This document shows, piece by piece, positions 1-7,271 of a stretch of 16,033 nucleotides of DNA. Every line of letters begins with the position of its first letter. The first letter of the stretch is position 1. Below the pieces are notes generated by a model, which worked only from the letters and a program-made list of their open reading frames with translations, had not been told where the DNA came from and did no database searches. The translations under genes were made by a program, and so were the position numbers. Origin of the DNA: an uncultured Collinsella sp. (GTDB lineage: Bacteria > Actinomycetota > Coriobacteriia > Coriobacteriales > Coriobacteriaceae); assembly GCA_900549335.1 (NCBI GenBank), contig UROJ01000009.1, forward strand, positions 1 through 16,033, in the 5' to 3' direction.

Positions 1-10
1 CTGAACGTCA

Positions 11-38
11 TTGACATATGAACATACACTCATATAAT
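11..38 (+). promoter_or_regulatory. Promoter of the ArsR/SmtB repressor and metal-efflux genes
   Basis: A consensus sigma-70-type promoter: TTGACA at 11-16 and TATAAT at 33-38 with a 16-base spacer. Transcription would begin near 45, about 40 bases before the repressor start codon. The first operator copy (15-37) covers the spacer and both hexamers almost exactly, so bound repressor should block RNA polymerase. Hexamers and spacing are read directly; function is inferred. Confidence 0.8.
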
Positions 39-71
39 CGGAAGCAAGTTATATGAGCGCATGTTCATATG
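15..71. promoter_or_regulatory. Paired metal-responsive operators O1 and O2 (inverted copies)
   Basis: Two 23-base copies, 15-37 and 49-71, are reverse complements of each other with only 2 mismatches and 11 bases between them. Each is itself an imperfect dyad of the form ATATGA-N8-TCATAT, resembling the 12-2-12 operators of the SmtB/CzrA/CadC family. O1 lies on the promoter; O2 lies in the 5' leader and touches the ribosome binding site (GAAAGGA, 71-77). This layout fits autorepression by the adjacent regulator, relieved by Zn, Cd or Pb. A third related copy precedes the ATPase gene (788-808). Confidence 0.75.
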
Positions 72-84
72 AAAGGATATTGCA

Positions 85-450
85 ATGAGCATCCGCGTTG
101 ATGAAACGAAACCCGACATCGAGGCCACCGAACCCGCGATTCCCACCACCTGCTCGCCCGAGGACCTTCCCGACGAGGAGCTTCTCTACGACCTCGCCGA
201 CCTGTTCAAGGTCTTCAGCGACACCACGCGCATCAAGATCCTCTATGCCCTCATGGGCCGCGAGCTCTGCGTGGCGGACATCGCCGAAGCGACCGAAACC
301 TCGCAGTCCGCGGTGTCGCACCAGCTGCGCACACTCAAGCAGTCGCACCTGGTTAAATTCCGGCGCGACGGGCGCAATATCCTATACTCGCTCGCCGACG
401 ACCACGTCTACACCATGCTCAACCAGGGCATGAGCCACATCTGCGAATAG
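85..450 (+). CDS. ArsR/SmtB-family metal-sensing transcriptional repressor
   Basis: A 121-residue winged-helix repressor, normal for the family. The core (about 38-103) carries the recognition-helix signature ETSQSAVSHQLR, then the wing FRRDGRNILYSL. The C-terminal helix has the full alpha-5 metal site of SmtB/CzrA-type zinc sensors: D105-x-H107 and H118-x2-E121. Cys62 (ELCVAD) and N-terminal Cys23 recall part of the CadC alpha-3N site, so Cd/Pb sensing is also possible. The start is fixed by GAAAGGA at 71-77. In this family the apo-protein binds DNA and metal releases it; the three ATATGA/TCATAT dyads around this cassette are the likely targets. Family assignment is firm; the exact metal is inferred. 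Confidence 0.93.
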   Translation: MSIRVDETKPDIEATEPAIPTTCSPEDLPDEELLYDLADLFKVFSDTTRIKILYALMGRELCVADIAEATETSQSAVSHQLRTLKQSHLVKFRRDGRNILYSLADDHVYTMLNQGMSHICE

Positions 451-513
451 CGACCAACCACGGTACCAGCGCGGCCTGCACCCAAGCCGCAAATACGGGG
501 AAAGGAATCCACC

Positions 514-732
514 ATGAAAAAGCAGTTTAAACTCGACGAGATCGACTGCGCCAACTGCGCGCGTGAGCTTCAGGACGAGCTGGCCAAGCTCGATGGCGTC
601 AAGTCCGTTTCGGTCAACTTTATGACCCAGAAGTTGACGCTCGAGGCCGATGACGCCGAGTTCGACGAGGTCCTCGACCGCGTTGTGGAGTTCACCGCCG
701 ACGCCGAGCCGGACTGCGAGATCATTCTCTAG
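514..732 (+). CDS. Free-standing heavy-metal-associated (HMA) domain protein
   Basis: A 72-residue protein that is essentially one HMA fold. The metal-binding loop is IDCANCAREL, with the CxxC pair at Cys11 and Cys14, in place of the more usual MTCxxC. The rest follows the babbab pattern (DGVKSVSVNF, then KLTLEAD). It is very acidic toward the C terminus (DDAEFDEV, ADAEPDCEI) with a third cysteine near the end. Its ribosome binding site is GGGGAAAGGA at 497-506. It lies 63 bases after the repressor and 100 bases before the ATPase, and the ATPase lacks an N-terminal HMA domain, so this looks like that domain encoded separately. It may act as a metallochaperone or regulatory domain; a CopZ-like copper role is less likely given the neighbours. 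Confidence 0.85.
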   Translation: MKKQFKLDEIDCANCARELQDELAKLDGVKSVSVNFMTQKLTLEADDAEFDEVLDRVVEFTADAEPDCEIIL

Positions 733-753
733 CCCAGGTTTACGCCAACCCGC

Positions 754-776
754 AAGGCCGCGCTTGCCGCGGCCTT
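754..776 (+). terminator. Hairpin between the HMA gene and the ATPase gene
   Basis: A perfect 9-base stem (AAGGCCGCG, 754-762, with CGCGGCCTT, 768-776) and a 5-base loop. Only three T residues end the hairpin, so it is a weak intrinsic terminator at best. It could reduce rather than stop read-through from the repressor promoter into the ATPase gene, which has its own operator just downstream. Confidence 0.5.
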
Positions 777-786
777 TGCTCGCGAA

Positions 787-815
787 ATTATATGAGCGAG
801 TGTTCATACATTCAA
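787..815 (-). promoter_or_regulatory. Third operator copy (O3) overlapping a minus-strand promoter-like sequence
   Basis: TTATATGAGCGAGTGTTCATA at 788-808 matches O2 closely, placing the ATPase gene under the same repressor. On the minus strand the stretch reads TTGAAT (815-810), a 17-base spacer, and TATAAT (792-787): the same promoter-operator layout as O1, but pointing back toward the HMA gene. A sense-strand promoter is poorer: TTGCCG (764-769), 18 bases, TTATAT (788-793). The operator call is good; the direction of transcription is uncertain. Confidence 0.6.
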
Positions 816-832
816 ATGGGAGGATACGAATC

Positions 833-2785
833 ATGGCCACCGCCGACCCCAAGAAGAAAAAGAAGAAGCGCAAGAAAAAAGAGTCACTCGAGCATAAGCG
901 CAACCGCATCCTGGTAGCGCTGGGCATTTTTGCCGTGGTGTACGCCCTCGATGAGCTCGGCACCCTCACTGCCGCATTCGGCACCCCGGGCGACATCTAC
1001 GCCAGCTTCGCACTGTTCCTCGTGCCTTTTTTGATTGCCGGCTACGACGTGCTCCAAAAGGCATACAACAACATCCGCCGCGGCAAGGCGTTCGACGAGA
1101 GCTTCCTCATGGCCGTCGCGACCATCGGCGCGTTTGCCATGGTGCTCTTCCCCGACACCGACCCGCACATGGCCGAAGGCGCCGCCGTCATGCTGTTCTA
1201 CCAGGTCGGCGAGCTGTTCCAGGCATATGCCGTGGGCAAAAGCCGCAAGTCGATCAGCGCCATGATGGACATCGCGCCCGACTACGCTAACGTCGAGCAA
1301 GCCGACGGCACGCTCGAACAGGTCTTTCCCGATGACATCGCCGTCGGCACCGTGATTGCGGTCAAGCCCGGCGAGCGCGTGCCTATCGACGGCGTCATCG
1401 TCGAGGGCGAAACCCAGCTCGACACCGCCGCGCTCACGGGCGAGTCAGTCCCCCGCCCCGCCAAGTCCGGCGACGATATCATCAGCGGCTGCATCAACAT
1501 GACGGGCCTCATCCACGTGCGCACCACCAAGCCCTTTGGCGAGTCCACCGTCGCGCGCGTCCTGGAACTCGTGGAGAATGCCAGCGAAAAGAAGGCGCGC
1601 ACCGAGAACTTCATCACGCGCTTTGCCCGCGTCTACACGCCCGCCGTCACCGGCGCGGCCGCGGTGCTCGCACTTGGCGGCGGCCTGATCACCGGTGCCT
1701 GGTCCGACTGGATTCTGCGCGGTCTGACCTTCCTGGTCGTCAGCTGCCCGTGCGCCCTCGTGATCAGCGTACCGTTGAGCTTCTTTGGCGGCATCGGCGG
1801 CGCGTCCAAGCTGGGCGTTCTCATCAAGGGCTCCAACTACCTCGAGACGCTCGCCGACGTGGATACCGTCGTCTTCGACAAAACCGGCACGCTCACCAAC
1901 GGCACGTTCTCGGTCGTCGCGGTGCACCCCGAGGCAGGCTATACCGAGCAGTCGCTACTCGAGGTCGCGGCCCTTGCGGAGTCGTTCTCCGATCACCCCA
2001 TCGCGCAGTCCGTGCGTTTCGCCTACCAGGGCGAGGTCGACCCCAAGCGCGTGAGCGACTCCGCCAACGACGCGGGCCATGGCGTGACGGCGACTATCGA
2101 CAGCAAGCATGTCGTCGTCGGCAACGCCAAGATGCTTGCTGCGGCCGGTATCGACGCTCCCAATTGCGAGGTCGTCGGTACGATCCTCCACGTGCTCGTC
2201 GACGGCACCTATGCCGGCCACATCGTAATTGCCGACACCATCAAGGTCGATGCGGAGCAAACGATTCGCGACCTGCACGCCGCCGGCGTCAAGCGCACCG
2301 TCATGCTCACGGGCGACCGCGAGGAGGTTGCGGCGTCTGTGGCCAAGCAACTCGGTCTCGACGAGTTCCACGCGCAGCTGCTGCCGGGCGACAAGGTCGA
2401 ACGTGTTGAAGCGCTGCTCGCGGCCGAAAGCGGCAAGGGAAAGCTCGCCTTTGTCGGCGACGGTATCAACGACGCACCCGTGCTCACCCGCGCAGACGTT
2501 GGCATTGCCATGGGCGCCATGGGTTCCGACGCCGCAATCGAGGCGGCGGACGTCGTGCTGATGGACGACAAGCCGTCCAACATCTCCCGAGCGATCCGCG
2601 TGGCGCGCAAGACCATGTCGATTGTTTGGCAGAACATAATCTTTGCGCTGGGCATTAAGCTGCTGATCCTTGTGCTGGCAGCGCTGGGTATCGCCAATAT
2701 GTGGCTTGCCGTCTTTGGCGACGTAGGCGTGGCGATCATCGCTATCCTGAACGCCATGCGCGCGATGGGTGTCAAGAACCTGTAG
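833..2785 (+). CDS. P1B-type heavy-metal-transporting ATPase (Zn/Cd/Pb efflux, ZntA/CadA type)
   Basis: A 650-residue membrane pump that exports divalent metals using ATP. Landmarks in order: actuator TGES at 202-205, transmembrane metal site Cys305-Pro306-Cys307, phosphorylation site DKTGT with Asp349, the SDHPIAQ motif of the nucleotide-binding domain, MLTGDR, and the hinge GDGINDAP from 542. Asp630 in the last helix (FGDVGVAII) together with CPC is the mark of the Zn/Cd/Pb subgroup. Start chosen at the ATG with GGGAGGA at 818-824; an upstream in-frame extension has no such site. There is no N-terminal HMA domain; instead residues 7-16 are almost all lysine and arginine. The HMA domain is encoded just upstream. 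Confidence 0.95.
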   Translation: MATADPKKKKKKRKKKESLEHKRNRILVALGIFAVVYALDELGTLTAAFGTPGDIYASFALFLVPFLIAGYDVLQKAYNNIRRGKAFDESFLMAVATIGAFAMVLFPDTDPHMAEGAAVMLFYQVGELFQAYAVGKSRKSISAMMDIAPDYANVEQADGTLEQVFPDDIAVGTVIAVKPGERVPIDGVIVEGETQLDTAALTGESVPRPAKSGDDIISGCINMTGLIHVRTTKPFGESTVARVLELVENASEKKARTENFITRFARVYTPAVTGAAAVLALGGGLITGAWSDWILRGLTFLVVSCPCALVISVPLSFFGGIGGASKLGVLIKGSNYLETLADVDTVVFDKTGTLTNGTFSVVAVHPEAGYTEQSLLEVAALAESFSDHPIAQSVRFAYQGEVDPKRVSDSANDAGHGVTATIDSKHVVVGNAKMLAAAGIDAPNCEVVGTILHVLVDGTYAGHIVIADTIKVDAEQTIRDLHAAGVKRTVMLTGDREEVAASVAKQLGLDEFHAQLLPGDKVERVEALLAAESGKGKLAFVGDGINDAPVLTRADVGIAMGAMGSDAAIEAADVVLMDDKPSNISRAIRVARKTMSIVWQNIIFALGIKLLILVLAALGIANMWLAVFGDVGVAIIAILNAMRAMGVKNL

Positions 2786-2801
2786 CGCCTGTGGTCCCTC
2801 C

Positions 2802-2930
2802 GGCCGGGACCGGGCTTGGTTTTGAAAACGTCCTCGACCAATGAAGCGCCCCCGTTCTGCTCCTTCGGAGCTACGAACGGGGGCGCTTCTGGTCTGCGGA
2901 GTGTTTTCAAAACCAAGCCCGGTCCCGGCC
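2802..2930. repeat. Nested long palindrome between convergent genes
   Basis: The outer arms, 2802-2829 and 2903-2930, are perfect 28-base inverted repeats. Inside is a second perfect 15-base pair of arms (2843-2857 and 2875-2889, core GCGCCCCCGTTC), and inside that a third 5-base stem with a TTC loop (2859-2871). The spacers between outer and inner arms are barely complementary. It lies between the ATPase stop (2785) and the stop of the convergent DtxR-type gene (3009). It may stop transcription from both sides, but no U-rich tract follows either arm, so a repeat element is as likely. Confidence 0.85.
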
Positions 2931-3008
2931 TGCGGTAACGTTGCTGGCGGTTCTTGGGCATCGCTTGGTGGCGGGGTTCCTTGTCTGAGTTGGACTTGGT
3001 TGGCGGGG

Positions 3009-3386
3009 CTACTGGTCCCGGTCGCTGTCCCGTCCCAGCATCGCCCTCAGCTTCTCAAAGCTTTCCTCGCTCAGGCAGTGCTCCATGTGGCAGCCCTCTT
3101 GCGACGCGACCTCAGCCGAAACACCCGCATCCTCCAGCAGCCCCACGAAAAAGCAGTGACGCTCCCACATTTGACGAGCGACCTCCAGCCCTCGTTCTGT
3201 CAGATGAACATCTCGTTTGCCCATTTCGACATAGCCGTTGCTTTCCAGCGTCGCCATGGCCTTGGAAACGCTCGCCTTGGTTACGCCGAGGTACTCCGCA
3301 ACGTCGATCGAGCGCACGGTGCCCTGACGTTCCGACAGAACGTAGATCGATTCGAGATAGTCTTCTCCGGATTCACGTAGGGCCAT
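3009..3386 (-). CDS. DtxR/MntR-family metal-dependent transcriptional regulator
   Basis: A 125-residue regulator: N-terminal winged helix (SIDVAEYLGVTKASVSKAMATLESNGYV) and the metal-binding dimerisation domain, without the C-terminal SH3-like domain, so of short MntR/TroR type. By family alignment the likely metal ligands are Asp9, Glu12, His77, Cys99, Glu102 and His103 (EGCHMEH). The Asp at position 9 is MntR-like, while Cys99 is the DtxR-type ligand. Start supported by AAAGG about 8 bases upstream. In this family Mn or Fe binding promotes operator binding and represses metal uptake genes. No transporter target lies beside it here; upstream is only the HAD gene's terminator. Its role beside a zinc/cadmium pump is unclear. 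Confidence 0.9.
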   Translation of the reverse strand: MALRESGEDYLESIYVLSERQGTVRSIDVAEYLGVTKASVSKAMATLESNGYVEMGKRDVHLTERGLEVARQMWERHCFFVGLLEDAGVSAEVASQEGCHMEHCLSEESFEKLRAMLGRDSDRDQ

Positions 3387-3514
3387 GGGCCGCCTTTCGC
3401 GATGGCTTCTAGTTAGCCTTTGGATACTTTTACTTGATTTACTTTACCGCAAAAGTTGCCCATGTCTTACTACGTTGTTTAAAAAGTTAACCGTGTTTCA
3501 CAAAACGCACGGGA
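3387..3514 (-). promoter_or_regulatory. Upstream region of the DtxR-type regulator
   Basis: An AT-rich stretch that must carry this gene's promoter, since the gene before it on the same strand ends in a terminator (3515-3541). I could not fix convincing -35 and -10 hexamers. AGTTAGCCTTTGG at 3410-3422 loosely matches the centre of the DtxR consensus (GTTAGCCTAAC) and could be an autoregulatory site, but the second half-site is poor. Confidence 0.3.
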
Positions 3515-3541
3515 CGAAAACAAAGCGGGGACACGCCCCGC
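3515..3541 (-). terminator. Intrinsic terminator of the HAD phosphatase / ABC-F operon
   Basis: Read on the minus strand: GCGGGG, loop CGTGT, CCCCGC (stem 3525-3530 with 3536-3541), followed at once by TTTGTTTTCG. A 6-base all-GC stem and a U-rich tail make a textbook rho-independent terminator about 58 bases after the HAD stop codon. Confidence 0.8.
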
Positions 3542-3543
3542 AA

Positions 3544-3591
3544 GGAGTGCCCCCGACTGCCGGAACAAAAGGAACGTCCCCAAGTGCCGAA
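3544..3591. repeat. Imperfect tandem 21-base motif
   Basis: Two copies, 3544-3564 and 3571-3591, agree at 15 of 21 positions (pattern GGA..G.CCCC.A.TGCCG.A). They lie between the HAD stop codon and its terminator. I see no function for them; they could be a remnant of an intergenic repeat. Confidence 0.35.
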
Positions 3592-3598
3592 TCCGTAG

Positions 3599-4369
3599 CT
3601 ATAGCAGGCCAAAGTGCTTGGCGGCGTTGTAGATGCCGTCGTCGTCTACGGCGGTCGTCACGTAGGTCGCTGCGGCCTTCACGGTATCCTGCGCGTTGCC
3701 CATGGCCACACTTGTGCCCACGGCCGAGAACATCGACAGGTCGTTCTCGCCGTCGCCAAAGGCGATCGCCTCGCTCGCGTCGACACCCAGGCGCTCCAGC
3801 GTCGCTGCCACGCCCAGGTCCTTGCCGCCGTTAGCGGGAATAATGTCGCAGAACAGATCGCACCAGCGCGTAGTGAGCGAATGCGACACCGCGTCGGTCA
3901 CGATATGCTCGTCGGCAGGGTCCACAAAGGCGCAAAACTGGTAGACCGGCGCGTCAAAGGCGTGCTCAAACGGCTCCTCGTGGTAAACGATTCCCGCGTT
4001 GCTGCCGGCCGTCACCACGCGCTCGGACAGGCGGTTCACAAACGAGTTCTCGCCCTGCATACACAGCGAGTCATAGCACCCCTGCGCCACCTGGTCCACA
4101 ATCACCGCAACGTCGTCCGGATCAATCGGGCAGCTGCGGTAGACGCCCTTGGCATCAAAACAGTGCTGGCCCGAAAGCGTAATGTACGCATCCCAACCAA
4201 GATCGAGCAGCCAATCCGGCATCTGGTAGGTCGGACGGCCCGTGGCGATCACGCACGCAATCCCCTGCTCGCGAAAGCTGTCGAGCACCTGCTGCGCCGA
4301 CGCCGGAATCCGGTGGGTCTTAAAGCTCAGCAGCGTACCGTCGATATCGAAAAACGCGGCTTTGATCAT
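3599..4369 (-). CDS. Cof-type HAD-IIB family phosphatase
   Basis: A 256-residue cytoplasmic hydrolase of the HAD superfamily. Motif I is FFDIDGTLL with nucleophile Asp8 and acid/base Asp10; motif II is ATGR; motif III Lys is in NGGKDLG; motif IV is GDGENDLSM. The large cap insert between motifs II and III is of the C2B (Cof) type. Members dephosphorylate sugar phosphates, FMN, PLP or similar small molecules, and the substrate cannot be read from sequence. It starts 6 bases after the ABC-F stop codon and its ribosome binding site lies within the end of that gene, so the two are probably translationally coupled. Confidence 0.9.
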   Translation of the reverse strand: MIKAAFFDIDGTLLSFKTHRIPASAQQVLDSFREQGIACVIATGRPTYQMPDWLLDLGWDAYITLSGQHCFDAKGVYRSCPIDPDDVAVIVDQVAQGCYDSLCMQGENSFVNRLSERVVTAGSNAGIVYHEEPFEHAFDAPVYQFCAFVDPADEHIVTDAVSHSLTTRWCDLFCDIIPANGGKDLGVAATLERLGVDASEAIAFGDGENDLSMFSAVGTSVAMGNAQDTVKAAATYVTTAVDDDGIYNAAKHFGLL

Positions 4370-4375
4370 TCTCGC

Positions 4376-6235
4376 CTACTCCTCGCCCTCGAGCTTTTCG
4401 CTTGCCTCGAGCCACGCCATCTCCAGCTCGTCCATGGCAGCGTGAGCCTCGTCGATCTTTGCCTGCTGCTCGCCGAGCGCCGTGTAGTTGGTGGGATCGA
4501 CTTGGGCCATCGCGGCCTCGGCCTCCTCCACGCGGGCGCGCTGCGTTTCCATCTTGCGCTCGAGCGAGCTCACCTCGCGGCGGAGCTTCTGGCGCTCGGC
4601 GTTGGACAGGCCGTTGGGCTGACCGCTCGACTTGGGCTTTTCGGCCGCAGCTGCCGCGGCACCGGTGTCGAACGTGCCGGTCTTGGCGCTCGGCGCACCC
4701 ACGGGCTCGCCCTCGGCGGTGGCGTTGCACAGGCGCAGGTACTGGTCCACGCCGCCGGGCATATGCGTCAGGTGGCCGTCGAGCAGCGCCCACTGCTGGT
4801 CGGTCACGCGCTCCATCAAGAAGCGGTCGTGCGTCACCAGGATCAGCGTGCCGGGCCAACCGTCCAGCAGATCCTCGACAATCGCGAGCATGTCGGTATC
4901 CAGGTCGTTGCCGGGCTCGTCCAGGATGAGCACATTGGGCTCGTCCAGGATTGTCAGTAGCAGCGACAGGCGACGGCGCTGGCCGCCCGAAAGATCGCCG
5001 ATGCGACTCCAGAGCTGCTGCGTCGTAAAGCCCAGACGCTCGCAGAGCTTCTCGGGCGAAGTCTCCTTGCCGTCGATGACGTAGTACTTCTTATAGTTGC
5101 TGAGCACCTCGCGGATCGTGTCGCCCATGTAGGGCTCGAGCTCCTCGAGCTGCTGCGACAGCACGCCAAAGCGTACCGTCTGGCCAATCTTCACGCGGCC
5201 GCGCGTGGGCGCAATTTTACCCTGGATCACGTCAAGCAGTGTGGACTTGCCGGCGCCGTTCTCGCCCAGCAGGCCATAGCGGTCGCCCGCACCAATGAGC
5301 CAGGTCACGTCAGAGAGCACCTGCTTGGGCGCGCCATCGGTATCCGCATAGCCAGCGTCCACGTCGACCACATCGATAACCTGCTTGCCCAGGCGGCTCA
5401 CGGCTAGGCGCTTGAGCTCCAGCTCGTCACGCACGGGAGGCACGTCGGCGATGAGCTCGCGGGCGGCATCCACGCGAAACTTGGGCTTGGTGGAGCGCGC
5501 CTGGGCACCGCGGCTCAGCCACGCGAGTTCCTTGCGTGCCATGTTGCGACGACGCTCCTCGGTGACGGCGGCCATGCGGTCGCGCTCCACGCGCTGCAGG
5601 ATATATGCGGAGTAACCGCCCTCGAAGGGATCGACCTGGCCGTCGTGGACCTCCCACATACTGGTGCAGACCTCGTCCAAGAACCAGCGGTCGTGCGTGA
5701 CCACGAGCATGGCGCCCTGGCCGCGCTGCCAGCGGGCCTTTAAGTGACGCGCGAGCCAGTTGATGGTGCGCATGTCCAGGTGGTTGGTGGGCTCGTCGAG
5801 CATGAGCACGTCATAGTCGCCGATCAGCAGACGCGCGAGGTCCACGCGACGGCGCTGGCCGCCCGAAAGCTCGCCCACCGTGCCCTCCCAGGGCACATCG
5901 CTAATAAGGCCGGCCAGAATCTGGCGCGTACGCGGGCTCGAGGCCCACTCGTATTCGGGCGTGTCACCGACGACGGCATGATGCACGGTGTCGGTATCGA
6001 CCAGGTTATCCTTTTGGCCGAGCAATCCAATCGTCGTGTCGCGGCGGTGCGTCACGCGCCCGTCATCGGGCTCCAGCGTGCCGGCGAGCACGCTCAGCAG
6101 CGTCGACTTGCCGTCGCCGTTTTTACCGACAATACCAATGCGGTCACCCTCGCCCACGCCGAGCGTCACGCTATCGAAAATATGCTTGGTGGGAAACTCT
6201 AGGCTGACGGAATCGCATCCCAAAAGAATCGCCAT
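4376..6235 (-). CDS. ABC-F family ATP-binding protein (Uup-like)
   Basis: A 619-residue soluble protein with two ABC domains and no membrane segment. Domain 1: Walker A GKNGDGKS (37-44), LSGGQ (123-127), Walker B LDEPTNHLD (146-154). A linker rich in Arg and Glu follows. Domain 2: GENGAGKST, LSGGQRRRLS and LILDEPGNDLD, with Gly where Thr is usual. The C-terminal 70 or so residues are charged and heptad-like, as in the Uup coiled-coil tail. ABC-F proteins act on the ribosome (translation rescue, or antibiotic target protection); the tail and architecture suggest a housekeeping Uup-type member rather than a resistance factor. Start chosen at MAILLGCDSV, preceded by AAGGAG, rather than the in-frame extension up to 6349, which runs through the pstB terminator. 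Confidence 0.92.
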   Translation of the reverse strand: MAILLGCDSVSLEFPTKHIFDSVTLGVGEGDRIGIVGKNGDGKSTLLSVLAGTLEPDDGRVTHRRDTTIGLLGQKDNLVDTDTVHHAVVGDTPEYEWASSPRTRQILAGLISDVPWEGTVGELSGGQRRRVDLARLLIGDYDVLMLDEPTNHLDMRTINWLARHLKARWQRGQGAMLVVTHDRWFLDEVCTSMWEVHDGQVDPFEGGYSAYILQRVERDRMAAVTEERRRNMARKELAWLSRGAQARSTKPKFRVDAARELIADVPPVRDELELKRLAVSRLGKQVIDVVDVDAGYADTDGAPKQVLSDVTWLIGAGDRYGLLGENGAGKSTLLDVIQGKIAPTRGRVKIGQTVRFGVLSQQLEELEPYMGDTIREVLSNYKKYYVIDGKETSPEKLCERLGFTTQQLWSRIGDLSGGQRRRLSLLLTILDEPNVLILDEPGNDLDTDMLAIVEDLLDGWPGTLILVTHDRFLMERVTDQQWALLDGHLTHMPGGVDQYLRLCNATAEGEPVGAPSAKTGTFDTGAAAAAAEKPKSSGQPNGLSNAERQKLRREVSSLERKMETQRARVEEAEAAMAQVDPTNYTALGEQQAKIDEAHAAMDELEMAWLEASEKLEGEE

Positions 6236-6304
6236 GTGCCCTGCTCCTTCGTAGAAATTCAACGTTGTCCATGATAGCAGCGAAAAGGCGGGCCGCACGC
6301 GACA

Positions 6305-6343
6305 CAAAAAGGCGGGCCATCTCGCAAAAGAGATGACCCGCCT
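6305..6343 (-). terminator. Intrinsic terminator of the pst operon
   Basis: Arms 6310-6323 and 6330-6343 form a 14-base stem with a 6-base loop. On the minus strand the single imperfect position becomes a G-U pair and the stem is followed by TTTTTGTGTC, whereas on the plus strand it would be a C-A mismatch. Both signs show that it works on minus-strand transcripts, ending pstB. It also insulates the ABC-F gene, whose promoter must lie at 6236-6304 (possible -10 TATCAT at 6276-6271). Confidence 0.85.
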
Positions 6344-6398
6344 CTCCAATCAGTCCCGTGGCAACCGTGGCCGCCGCGGGCCTCAAGCATGTCCCGGA

Positions 6399-7267
<869 letters not shown>

Positions 7268-7271
<4 letters not shown>

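Noticed and set aside
650..832. Upstream extension of the ATPase frame by 61 codons
   Set aside because: It runs through the HMA gene in another frame, the hairpin and the operator, with no ribosome binding site; the ATG at 833 has GGGAGGA at good spacing.
3614..4960. Long plus-strand open frame of 448 codons
   Set aside because: It is antisense to the HAD and ABC-F genes, both with full motifs; its His/Arg/Ala-rich composition is that of a GC-rich shadow frame.
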